Part shown: piece by piece, positions 1-8,600 of the stretch | Layout of the letters: each line of letters starts with the position of its first letter | Position numbering within the stretch: the first letter of the stretch is position 1 | Assembly (NCBI GenBank): GCA_046732255.1 | Contig: JBKPMR010000001.1 | Span: 1 to 64,000, forward strand | Origin: DATBLE01 sp046732255 | GTDB lineage: Bacteria; Actinomycetota; Thermoleophilia; Gaiellales; Gaiellaceae | Length of the DNA stretch: 64,000 nt | Direction of reading: 5' to 3' | Notes under the pieces: model-generated | Database searches by the model: none | What the model was told of the DNA's origin: nothing | The model's input: the letters and a program-made list of their open reading frames with translations, nothing else | Made by a program: the position numbers and the translations under genes

Positions 1-469
1 CGGAGAAGCCGGAGATCTTCGTGACCTGCCCGAGCGTGTAGGTGGCGATCACCGAGTAGGTCAGCGTGATCATCAGGAAGTAGATGCCGGTACTGCGAGA
101 CGCGACGGCTCCGCCGATCAACCCGATGAGCGTGGTCGCTGTGATTGCGAGCACAATTGCAAGCGTGGGGTCCCAGCCGAGATGGAGACCCTTGGACGTG
201 CCGCCAGGCCCGCCCTTGGTCACCATGTTGCCGAGGATGATCCCAGTGATCCCGAACAGCGCCGTCTGCGCCAGCGAGACCATCCCGCCGTAGGCGTACA
301 GGAAGATCAGGCTCGCCGCCGCGATCCCGAAGAAGAAGGTCTCAGTGAGAATGTTGTTCAGCCAGTTCGCGCTGCTCAGGAGGGCAGGCGCGGTCAGCAC
401 GAAGACAAGCGCGGCCACGGCGATGCCGCGTTCGACCTTCTCTTTGTGCGTCCAGGTGGCCGGGTTCAC
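1..469 (-). CDS. livM: Branched-chain amino acid-type ABC transporter permease LivM, partial (N-terminal part)
   Basis: Inner-membrane permease of a LivFGHMJ-type importer; only the first ~156 residues are in the window and the gene runs off the left edge. The translation opens VNPATWTHKEKVERGIAVAA and then shows hydrophobic spans, with the LivM-like segment ASLIFLYAYGGMVSLAQTALFGITG near residues 50-75. The GTG start shares a 4-nt GTGA overlap with the stop of the upstream livH-like gene, so the two are co-translated. The substrate cannot be told from the permease alone; family members import Leu/Ile/Val, urea or short amides. Confidence 0.85.
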   Translation of the reverse strand, partial: MNPATWTHKEKVERGIAVAALVFVLTAPALLSSANWLNNILTETFFFGIAAASLIFLYAYGGMVSLAQTALFGITGIILGNMVTKGGPGGTSKGLHLGWDPTLAIVLAITATTLIGLIGGAVASRSTGIYFLMITLTYSVIATYTLGQVTKISGFS

Positions 470-1683
470 CCCGGTCTCCCGAAGAGGCCACGGGGCCGGA
501 ACGAGAGCACGAGCGCGATCAGCACGAAGGTGACGATCGTCGAGTACTGGGTGCAGCAGTCGGAGCCGGTGGTCGGCAGGTAGGAGGCGCTGAAGTTGGC
601 GACGAAGGCGAAGAGAAGCGCGCCCGCGGCCGCGCCGAAGATCGACCCCATTCCGCCGACGATGACGACGACCAGCGAGTTGAGCAGCCACTGCCCGTCC
701 TGACCGGACGAGATGTTGGACTGTGAGGCCCAGACAACCGCTCCGAGTGCTGCGAGGCCGCAGCCGACTGCGAAAGTGATCGCAAAGGTGATCTGGATAT
801 TGATCCCGAGCGCCGAGGTCATCTTCTCGTCGTCGACACCCGCGCGGATCTTCATCCCCGTCTTGGTCCGGTAGAGCCACAGCCAGAGACCGACGCCGAC
901 CCCGACGCCGATCGCGAGCACGACCAGTCGTGCCAGCGAGTACTGCACCCCGCCGACGTGCAGGTTGACGAAGCGGTCGGTCCAGCCGGGCCAGGTCAGG
1001 TCGACCGCATTGCCCCCGAGTCGCTGCCCTTGCGAGACCTTGCGCGGGAAGTGGGCGATGATCTGGTCGGCGACGATCACCGAGACCGCGATCGTGATCA
1101 GCGCCTGGCGGAGCTCCTGGCCTTGCGTCCAGCGCAGGAAGGCCTGTTGGACGACGAGGCCGACGACCATGATGCAGGGTGCCGCCACCAGGAGCGGCAC
1201 CAGCCATTCCCAGGTGTTGACCTCCGTTCCGCTCAGCGAGAAGCCCTGGCCGGTCATTCCCTGCTGGACCTCGTAGGCGATGTAGCCGGCAAGGAGGTAG
1301 AAACCGCCATGGGCCATGTTCACCGTCCGCATCAGCCCGAAGATGAGAGCGAATCCGCTGGCGACGATGAAGAGGGCCGCGGCGAAGGTGAGCGAGTCGA
1401 GGACGATCTTCAGGAACGAGGACGGGTCGTTGACGGCCGACCCGAACGTCGTCGTCTGCCAGTTGCCCCCGCTGAACGGTGTGACCTTCGCGATGAACAG
1501 GACGTAGGCGAAGACGAACGCGATCAGCGCGATCACGAGGAACACGGGCCATTTGCGCCAGGTCAGCCACGAGCTGACCTGCTCGCGATCGGGGACCCGT
1601 GCGGACAGTGCGCTCAACCGGAGCCGACCGTACCAGGGGACCCGACCTGCTTTCAAACAGGTATGAGCATCGGTGCCAGGCAC
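466..1683 (-). CDS. livH: Branched-chain amino acid-type ABC transporter permease LivH
   Basis: Membrane permease partner of the following livM gene. About 8-9 hydrophobic helices are visible; the LivH signature FGLMRTVNMAHGGFYLLAGYIAY lies about one third in, and a glycine-rich segment GGMGSIFGAAAGALL near the C-terminus. The listed GTG start lies inside the palindrome GGTGCCAGGCACC, and the first ~40 residues before WPVFLVIALIAFVFAYVLF are not membrane-like. The true start is therefore probably internal (TTG near 1617 or GTG near 1545). Neither has a clear ribosome binding site. The stop overlaps livM by 4 nt. No binding protein or ATPase genes are visible, so they must lie to the left or elsewhere. 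Confidence 0.85.
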   Translation of the reverse strand: MPGTDAHTCLKAGRVPWYGRLRLSALSARVPDREQVSSWLTWRKWPVFLVIALIAFVFAYVLFIAKVTPFSGGNWQTTTFGSAVNDPSSFLKIVLDSLTFAAALFIVASGFALIFGLMRTVNMAHGGFYLLAGYIAYEVQQGMTGQGFSLSGTEVNTWEWLVPLLVAAPCIMVVGLVVQQAFLRWTQGQELRQALITIAVSVIVADQIIAHFPRKVSQGQRLGGNAVDLTWPGWTDRFVNLHVGGVQYSLARLVVLAIGVGVGVGLWLWLYRTKTGMKIRAGVDDEKMTSALGINIQITFAITFAVGCGLAALGAVVWASQSNISSGQDGQWLLNSLVVVIVGGMGSIFGAAAGALLFAFVANFSASYLPTTGSDCCTQYSTIVTFVLIALVLSFRPRGLFGRPG

Positions 1684-1722
1684 CCGCCGTTCCGGTGTTG
1701 ATGTGTCGAGGTGCCTGGCTCC
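1672..1722. repeat. Inverted pair of GGTGCCAGGCACC-type palindromes
   Basis: A perfect 13-bp palindrome with central A (GGTGCC-A-GGCACC, 1672-1684) is followed about 25 bp later by an imperfect copy in the other orientation (AGGTGCCTGGCTCC). The arrangement resembles a pair of REP units. It covers the apparent start of the livH-like gene and the end of the intergenic gap. Confidence 0.55.
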
Positions 1723-1736
1723 GATTCTGTTTCGGG

Positions 1737-2207
1737 CTACGAGTGGTACAGCGTGGCGACCGCGGCGTCGCCTTCCTGAGGCACGGCGCTCTCGAGCGGG
1801 ACGATGTCGGCCCGGGTGGCCGCGTCGAGCGACTCGATGTCCGCCCAGTCGACCTCGACCAGGTTGCCGGCCGGATCGCGGATGTACATCTGCACCCAGC
1901 CCATCGGGTGGCTGCGGAGCGGCTCTCCGAACGCACGCGTGTCGAGCAGCCCACGCTCCTTGGCCCTCGCGTAGACGGCGTCGAAGTCCTCGACGTCGAT
2001 CCCGAAGTGGTGCCGTGCTGTCGGCCTGTCCTCGTCGCTTCTGAACAGGTGCAGCTGCTGCTCGCCGAGCCTGAGCCAGAGGACGCCGCCGCCGGGGAAG
2101 CGCGCGGTCGGCAGGCGCTCCATCCCGAACAGCTCCTCGTAGAAAGCCGCCGACTCGTCGAGGTCGTCCGCGTAGATCGAGACGTGCGTGAAGCGGGTGG
2201 CGCTCAT
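1737..2207 (-). CDS. VOC (glyoxalase/bleomycin-resistance) superfamily protein
   Basis: A 156-residue vicinal-oxygen-chelate protein with two beta-alpha-beta-beta-beta modules. It begins MSATRFTHVSIYADDLDESAAFYEELFGMERL, typical of the first module, with the metal-ligand His in FTHVSI. The second module carries HHFGIDVEDFDAVYARAKE and ends with DPAGNLVEVDW, where Glu is the usual second metal ligand. Members include glyoxalase I, ring-cleaving dioxygenases and thiol transferases; the reaction here is not determined. The ATG at 2207 was chosen because it gives the standard N-terminus; longer in-frame extensions run into the divergent neighbour. Confidence 0.85.
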   Translation of the reverse strand: MSATRFTHVSIYADDLDESAAFYEELFGMERLPTARFPGGGVLWLRLGEQQLHLFRSDEDRPTARHHFGIDVEDFDAVYARAKERGLLDTRAFGEPLRSHPMGWVQMYIRDPAGNLVEVDWADIESLDAATRADIVPLESAVPQEGDAAVATLYHS

Positions 2208-2234
2208 GGATACAGACGGTATAGGGACGGGATC

Positions 2235-2258
2235 GGGGACAGGATAAATCCAGTCCCC
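2235..2258. repeat. 24-bp imperfect palindrome (GGGGAC...GTCCCC)
   Basis: Arms GGGGAC and GTCCCC enclose a nearly self-complementary core (GAT/ATC). It sits in the 66-bp divergent gap between the VOC gene and the LarA-like gene, just before the latter's TATGCT -10-like hexamer (2259-2264). Similar arms recur at 25843-25875 and 47720-47744, so this is grouped with the dispersed GGGAC-type REP elements. An operator role is also possible. Confidence 0.5.
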
Positions 2259-2273
2259 TATGCTGTCATTGCT

Positions 2274-3680
2274 GTGGCTCGGCTGAAGATCCCGTACGAG
2301 TCGCTCGACCCGCTGACGATCGGCTCCTCGGGCGACGAGTCGAAGGTCTACCGCGAGGAGCTCGAGCTGGAGGTGCCGGACGCGAACCTGCTCGCGGCGG
2401 TCTATCCGGACGAGCCCGCGCCGGTCGCCGACGCGACAGAGGCCGCCCGCGCCGCGCTGGAGTCGCCGGTCTCCGGGCCGCGCTTCTCCGAGCTGCTCGC
2501 GGAGGCGACGAAGGTGGCGGTCGTGATCGACAACCAGTTCCGGCCGACGCCACAGTCGCGCCTCCTCCCTGCCGTCTTCGACGCGATCGAGGCCGCGGGC
2601 AAGCCGGCGGTCGTCGCCTGCGCCAACGGGAAGGTCTTCCCCATGTCCGAGTCGGACATCGAGCAGAAGATCGGACGCGAGAACCTCGACCGGATGGAGC
2701 GGCTCGGGATCCCGTTCCACCAGAACGAGCCCCGGAACGCGGATGCCTACACGTACGTGGGCGTCTCATCGCGCGGCACGCCGGTGTGGCTGATGACGAC
2801 GGTTGCCGAGTGCGACCTGAAGATCACGATCGGCCAGGCGCAGTCGAACCACTGGGGCGCCGGCGGCGGCGGCAAGCTGATCCTCCCCGGCGTCGTCTCC
2901 GACGAGACGATCGAGTCGAACCACTGCGCGTTCGTCCCCTCGCCGCAGACCCACTACGGCGCGTACGCCGGGCCGATGCGCTCGGACATCGACGAGGTCG
3001 CGACCATGTGCGGGCTCCAGTGCACGATGAACGTCGTGCTCGACACGCGCGGCCGCGTGATCGAGTGCCTGTTCGGGTCGCACCCCGACGCGCACCGGCG
3101 CGCGATCGAGCGCTTCAACGAGATCTACGCCTACGAGCACCCGGGCACGCAGGCCGACATCGCCGTGTGCGGCGTCTTTGCGCCGACCGACCACCTGTTC
3201 TTCCACACGGGCTGGGGCTGCATGTCCGCCGACTTCGTCCTGAAGGACGGCGGGACGCTGATCTACGCGTCGCCGTCGCCCGGGGTGAACACGGCGGTCG
3301 GCGACTTCCCCGGCCTGGCCCTGATGGACCTGATGAAGCCGTACATGCCGGCGACGCCGGAGAACTACCAGCAGGTGCTCCGCGACATCCATGCACGCAC
3401 GATCCAGATGTGGGCCGGCTGCATCTGGGTGCCGATCTACGAGGTGATGACCCGCAAGCACCTGAAGCTGGTCACGCTCGAGGAGAACCTGGAGCTGGCG
3501 GCCGACATCGGGATCGACGCGACGACGTCGCTCGACGATGCGTTCGCGGAGGCGATGGAACGCCACGGGCCGGACGCGAAGGTGGTCGTGCTCCCGTTCG
3601 CGCGCTACCAGCTCCCCCGGAACATGGTGCGGATGGACGCCGAGCCGCTCAGGTTTCCGCAGGAGACGCACGCACCCTGA
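2274..3680 (+). CDS. LarA-family (nickel-pincer lactate racemase-like) protein
   Basis: A 468-residue protein of the lactate racemase LarA/DUF2088 superfamily. The N-terminal Rossmann-like half includes KVAVVIDNQFRPTPQSRLLP. The diagnostic metal/cofactor segment is SNHWGAGGGGKLILPGV followed by SDETIESNH, which matches the LarA pattern HxxxGxxGGxKxxxPG...H with the cofactor-binding Lys and His residues. Family members racemise or epimerise 2-hydroxy acids using a nickel-pincer nucleotide; the substrate here is unknown. No larB/larC/larE cofactor genes are seen in the window. The GTG start at 2274 is the only standard codon near the conserved N-terminus and lies 9 nt after TATGCT. It diverges from the VOC gene. 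Confidence 0.75.
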   Translation: MARLKIPYESLDPLTIGSSGDESKVYREELELEVPDANLLAAVYPDEPAPVADATEAARAALESPVSGPRFSELLAEATKVAVVIDNQFRPTPQSRLLPAVFDAIEAAGKPAVVACANGKVFPMSESDIEQKIGRENLDRMERLGIPFHQNEPRNADAYTYVGVSSRGTPVWLMTTVAECDLKITIGQAQSNHWGAGGGGKLILPGVVSDETIESNHCAFVPSPQTHYGAYAGPMRSDIDEVATMCGLQCTMNVVLDTRGRVIECLFGSHPDAHRRAIERFNEIYAYEHPGTQADIAVCGVFAPTDHLFFHTGWGCMSADFVLKDGGTLIYASPSPGVNTAVGDFPGLALMDLMKPYMPATPENYQQVLRDIHARTIQMWAGCIWVPIYEVMTRKHLKLVTLEENLELAADIGIDATTSLDDAFAEAMERHGPDAKVVVLPFARYQLPRNMVRMDAEPLRFPQETHAP

Positions 3681-3712
3681 GGACCCTCTGAGCGACGAGT
3701 AGGGCCGTCGGT

Positions 3713-5068
3713 CTACCGCTCGACCGCGAACAGCCGCCACTCGCCCGGGACGCCCTTCAGCTCGGCGATCCCCCGCTCCTGAAACACCATTCCGGACCCG
3801 GCGACCAGGTCCTTGACGGTCTGCGAGACCAGAACCTCGCCCGGTTCCGCTGCGGAGGCCACCCGGGCGCCGATGTGCACCGCGATGCCGCCTACCTTCC
3901 CGTTCATCAGCTCGCACTCGCCGGTGTGCAGGCCCGCCCGAACCTCCAGGCCGAGCTCCCGCACGCTCTCTGTGATCGCGGAGGCACAGCGGATCGCCCG
4001 CGCCGGCCCGTCAAACGACGCGAAAAAGCCGTCTCCGGCGGTGTCCAGCTCGGTGCCCTGGAACCTGACCAGCTGGCGGCGGATCAGCGCGTGGTGGCGC
4101 TCGAGCAGCTCGCGCCAGCTCCGGTCGCCGAGCTCGGCAGCCTTCGCCGTCGAGCCGACGATGTCCGTGAACAGCACGGTGGCGAGCACACGGTCGCGCT
4201 CGACCACGTCCCACTCGCCCCGTTCCCAGATCCCCCGGAGGAACGGCTCGACCTCGTCCACGATCTGGCCTGGGTTCCAGAACCAGATGTGGTCTCGCCC
4301 CTCGAGCTCGACGAACTCGGCGCCGGGGATCCGCTCGGCGAGGTATCGGCCCGAGTCGACCGGCGGGCCGTCGTCGTCCCTGCGGTGCAGAACGAGGGTC
4401 GGAACGCGGATCGACGGGAGAACGTGGCGGACGTCGAGTTCGGCGTTCATACGGCTGAGCTGGTTGAGGGCGCCCAGGCTCGTACTCGTCAGGACGTACG
4501 ACTGCCACCAGCGGCAGACGTCCTCGTTGCCGGCGAAGCTCGGCCCGAATCCGTCGGTCAGGTACTCCTGAACGTACTCGCGCTCGCCCCAGTGGCGCAC
4601 GCGGTCCTGCATGATCTCGTCGATCTCCTCCCGCGTGGCGCCCCAGGGGAAGTCGTCGCGCGCGAGCGTGGACGGATGCGTTCCGTAGAGGACTGCCGCC
4701 GCCGTCCGCTCCGGGTAGGTTGCCGCGAACAGCGCGGTCATCGGGCCGCCCTCCGAGACGCCGACGATCGCGGCCCGTTTCGATCCAGCCGCGTCCATCA
4801 CCGCCCGGACGTCGTCCATCCGGGTCTCGAGGTCGGGGATCCCGGTGACCCGGTCGGAGAGCCCCGTGCCGCGCTTGTCGAACAGGATCAGCCGGCAGAA
4901 CGAGGCCATCCGCTCGTACAGCTCGCGTGGCGGTCCCCGCCAGGCCAGCTCCAGGTTCGAGATCACCCAGCCGCTGATGAAGACGACATCGAAGGGGCCG
5001 TCTCCGACGACTGAGTACGCGATGTTGACGTCGCCGCTCTGCGTGTACCGGATCTCGGGGACTTCCAC
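3713..5068 (-). CDS. Alpha/beta hydrolase fused to a class III adenylate/guanylate cyclase domain
   Basis: A 451-residue two-domain protein. Residues ~1-270 are an alpha/beta hydrolase: oxyanion region VVFISGWVISNLE, nucleophile elbow GVSEGG (Ser about 105) and acid/His region ending in EGRDHIWFW. Residues ~285-451 are a cyclase catalytic domain with FTDIVGST (first metal Asp) and DTAGDGFFASFDGP (second metal Asp), both intact, so nucleotide cyclisation is plausible. Such fusions are common in actinobacteria and may couple ligand hydrolysis or binding to a cyclic nucleotide signal; that role is inferred. The GTG at 5068 starts the conserved VPEIRYTQSGDVNIAY segment. An upstream ATG at 5167 is possible but adds an unconserved tail. 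Confidence 0.85.
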   Translation of the reverse strand: MEVPEIRYTQSGDVNIAYSVVGDGPFDVVFISGWVISNLELAWRGPPRELYERMASFCRLILFDKRGTGLSDRVTGIPDLETRMDDVRAVMDAAGSKRAAIVGVSEGGPMTALFAATYPERTAAAVLYGTHPSTLARDDFPWGATREEIDEIMQDRVRHWGEREYVQEYLTDGFGPSFAGNEDVCRWWQSYVLTSTSLGALNQLSRMNAELDVRHVLPSIRVPTLVLHRRDDDGPPVDSGRYLAERIPGAEFVELEGRDHIWFWNPGQIVDEVEPFLRGIWERGEWDVVERDRVLATVLFTDIVGSTAKAAELGDRSWRELLERHHALIRRQLVRFQGTELDTAGDGFFASFDGPARAIRCASAITESVRELGLEVRAGLHTGECELMNGKVGGIAVHIGARVASAAEPGEVLVSQTVKDLVAGSGMVFQERGIAELKGVPGEWRLFAVER

Positions 5069-5156
5069 GCCGAGAGTGTCCGTCTCAACGGGCGACGCTG
5101 CAAGGTCGCACCATCGGGAGCCGTGGTTGATGGACTGACGGCGCAATACTGCACAC

Positions 5157-5273
5157 ATGTCCGGCAAGCATCCCGACCGCGGTCAGAGTGTCAGGGCATT
5201 CCTGATCGCGGACCTCGGCCGAGGAGTGGAGCGGCTCGGGTCCAACCTCACGGCGCAGGAACTCGAGCCTTGA
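5157..5273 (+). CDS. Small ORF (38 aa) translationally coupled to the CxxC protein
   Basis: ATG at 5157 opens MSGKHPDRGQSVRAFLIADL and continues to a TGA at 5271-5273. That stop overlaps the TTG start of the next ORF in a TTGA 4-nt overlap, the geometry used by other coupled genes here. No family is recognised and no membrane segment is visible. The basic N-terminus and the acidic C-terminal half (TAQELEP) are the only compositional features. It may be a leader peptide. Confidence 0.35.
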   Translation: MSGKHPDRGQSVRAFLIADLGRGVERLGSNLTAQELEP

Positions 5274-5596
5274 CCCGGCAGCGCGTGATCGGCGTGGTCG
5301 CGCGGGGCACGTCGCCCGGCCCGCCGACCGCACACGAGATCAAGGGCTCGACCACCATCGTCGAGCTTCTGCGCATGTACCCCGGCGGCGAAGCGGCCAG
5401 GTTGATGTCGACGCTCGCCCTTCCCTGCGCGCACTGCGGCGGAGCCTTCCACGAGCCGCTGACAATGGCGGCCAAGCGCCACCGACGGGATCCGCGTGCG
5501 GTGCTGGAGGCCTTTCGGGCGCTCGAGACCGGCGGGCCGGGCGTGGAGCAAGTCGACGCTGCGAAGCGCCGGGTCAGCCAGGGTCAGCCGCGTTAG
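5270..5596 (+). CDS. Small CxxC (DUF1858-like) protein
   Basis: A protein of about 108 residues. The central segment TTIVELLRMYPGGEAARLMSTLALPCAHCGGAFHEPLTMAAKRH resembles the short DUF1858 helical domain: a 'tenant' TI-x-ELL-x-x-YP turn, then a CxxC pair, then a helix ending in RDPRAVLEAFRAL. DUF1858-like proteins are often redox or metal linked, but no function is established. The TTG at 5270 was chosen for its TTGA overlap with the preceding 38-aa ORF; GTG 5285 is the alternative. The N-terminal ~30 residues are less conserved-looking. Confidence 0.55.
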   Translation: MTRQRVIGVVARGTSPGPPTAHEIKGSTTIVELLRMYPGGEAARLMSTLALPCAHCGGAFHEPLTMAAKRHRRDPRAVLEAFRALETGGPGVEQVDAAKRRVSQGQPR

Positions 5597-5633
5597 CTTG
5601 ACGTTACCGCTCCCCTGTCCTATGCCGGCTGGA

Positions 5634-8600
5634 CTACGGAGCCTGGACCGCGGGGCCGACAGCGAGGGACGAGGCCCTGGCTGCGTAAGCCTCCATCCCG
5701 ATCTCGCGGTACGTGCCGACTGCGGCCTTGATCAGCTCACGTGCCCGCTCGACATCTCCGGCATCCCCTCGGGCCAGCAGCATGCGCGCATAGTCCTCCT
5801 CGGTCTGCGCTAGCCACGGCCGGGCCAGCATTCGTCTGTTCGCCGCGATCGCATTCTCGAAGTGCTTTGCGGCGGTCTCCCACGACTCGAGCATCATGGC
5901 CAGGAGACCCAGATAGCGGGCGATCGAGCCCCTGAAGCCCTCCGCGACATCCACGGCGTTGAGGTTCGCCCAGGGCGACAGGCGATCGTAGATCGCGGTC
6001 CACGATCGAGCATCACCGACGAGGCTCGCAGTCTCGGCGAGAAGGCTCATGCCGAACAGCCATTCCTGGTCGAACGGAAGCAGACCTTCGTCCGCTACGA
6101 ACTGGTCGAGAATTCCTGTCGCCTCCGCATCCTGCCCACCCACGGCGAGGAGGTGAGCAAGGACACAGCGGAAGACCGGCCGGGAGGGGTAGTCGGCGAC
6201 CAGTGCGCGGATGTCCGACTCGACCTCGTCGAGGCCGCCCCGGAAGCTGGCCAGCGTGTATCGCTGGAGCCGATCATGAGGGATTGCGGCGTCCCGCTGT
6301 GCCTTCTCGCCGATCGTGAGTGACCGAGCGACGAGAACCTCTGCCCCGGTGAGGTCGCCCTCCGCGAGCGCCAGCATCGCCGCGCTGGCCGAGACGAGCC
6401 AGAGCTGAGCGGGCTGACGGAGCTCCTGGGCGACCCGTGCCGCCTCGGCCAGAGCGAGCTTCGCCTCGACGACGTGTCCGACCAAGAGCTCGGCGTGCGC
6501 TCGAAGCATGTGAGCGGCGATGACGCGCTCGCGGTCCGCACTTCGAGCCGCGACCTCCTCGAGCTCGCCGGCAAGGGCCAGGCAGTCCTCGACAGTGTCC
6601 GGTGCGACCATCGCATGAGAGCGAGCGTCGAGCACGTAGCCGAGAACGGCTGCATCTCCGGCGCGCCGGCCGAGTTCCACCGCTTCGGCGCTGAGGGCAT
6701 CGCGTCGCTCGCGAGACGGCTCGTCGCGCAGGGCGCAGGCCAGCCGCGCCAGCAGCGTCGCCCTGAGCGCGACGTCCTCGGCCTCCGTATTCGCCAGTGC
6801 CTCTTCGAGCAACGGCACGAGCCGAGGATCCTCTCCGGCACGCGCCCAGACGATGCGTCCGCCGAAACCGGCGGCGGCGCGTCCGAGGTGATGTGTCAGC
6901 CCCAGGCGGCGCGCGATGCCGGCTGCTTCGAAAAACGCCTCTCTCGCAGTTGCGGCTTCACCGGCTCGAATCTGAGCTTCGCCGAGTGAGAGCAGGAGCT
7001 CGCACCGCCGGCGCGCGTCAGGCGCCACCTCAAGGAGATCGAGGGCGTTCCCGTACAGTCGAGCCGCTTCTTCGAAGGCGAGCAGCTCGGTGGCTTGGTC
7101 GCCTGCCCGCCACGCGTAGTCGACGGCCTTTTCCGCCGCGGCCGCCGGCACGGCCAGCAAGAAATGGTGGGCGAGCTCGGCCAGATGCAGCTCGGGATTG
7201 CCGGAGTAGAGGTCCTCGAGCACCTCGCCTACTCGACGGTGCAGACGTGCCCGATGCGTCGCCGGAATTTCCTCGTACAGCGTGTCTCGTGTAAGCGCGT
7301 GCCCAAAGCGCAGCCGGCCGACGGCTCCAGGTATCTCCTCCGCCACACGAGCGGCGATCGCCTCGTCGAGCACGCTGAGGAGCTTGTCGATGCCCGTGTA
7401 GTCCGCGACTCGCTCGAGCGCGACGAGCCCGAACTCACGCCCGAAAACGGATGCGAGCGACAACACGCGCCGGCACTCGCCCGATAGGTGGCGTAGGCGC
7501 CGTCCGATCGCCTCGCGCACGGTCTGCGGGATCGGGATTCGCCCCGTCACTCCGAACAGGAGGTGCTCTGCCGCGAGCAGGCGCACGATCTCGGAGACGA
7601 AGAGCGGGTTGCCTTCGGTGTCCGCGTACAAGGCCGCGACGAGCCCCTGGTTCGGCGCCGCCTGCGCAGTCGCCTCGGCAAGCTGGCCGACCTCCTGCTC
7701 GCTGAGTCCGCAGAGGTGGATTCGTCGGCTAACGGCTTCGCGGCCGAGCTCGGTGAGTGTGGAATCGAGCGGCGCTTGGAGCGTCGGATCGAGATCGCGA
7801 AACGTCGCCACGACCAGGATTCGGCTGTCGGCGAGCGTCGACGCCAGGAACCTCAGCAACATGAGGGACGGCTCATCGGCTGCGTGCAGGTCGTCCAGGA
7901 TGAATACCAGCGGTCTGTCGGACGCTGCTCTCCGCAAAAACGACGTCGTCGAATCGAAGAGACGGAAGCGGGCCGCCTCGGACTCGAGTGGCTCCGGCTC
8001 AGGGAGCCCGGAAAGAAGGTCGCGAAGTTCCGGGACAACGTGCGTCACGTCCGCGGCGCCTTGGCCGAGCTGCCGCTGGAGCGGGCCCGGCTCTACCTTG
8101 CGTACGTACGCCCGCAGCGACTGCGTCCACGGCCAGTAGGCCGGAGCGCCACCGGCTTCCCAGCAGCGGCCGACGAGGACGTGCGCGCCGCGTGCTCCGG
8201 CCACGTTCGCCACCTCGTCGGCGAGTCGGCTCTTCCCGATTCCCGGTTCGCCCTGGATCAGGAAGAGCCGGCCCCGACTGGCGAAGGCATCGTCAAGACT
8301 CGAGGTGAGCTCGGCCAGCTCGGCTTCGCGGCCGACGAATCCCGAGGGGAAACCCTGCACCTCGACCACTTCCGGCTCCTGAGCGCGCTCGAGCACAGGG
8401 TCCTGGCGCAGGATCGTCTGCTGGAGCTCCCGCAGCTCGCGGCCGGGCTCGATGCCGAGCTCCTCCACGAGCGTCCGTCGCCCGTCCTGATACACCTCGA
8501 GTGCCTCCACCTGCCGCCCGGATCGATAGAGAGCGAGCATCAGGAGCGCCCTGAGCCGCTCTCTGAGCGGATGTTCGGCAACGAGGGACTCGAGCTCTGC

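Noticed and set aside
2766..3917. 383-codon open frame on the minus strand over the LarA gene
   Set aside because: Antisense shadow of the conserved plus-strand protein.
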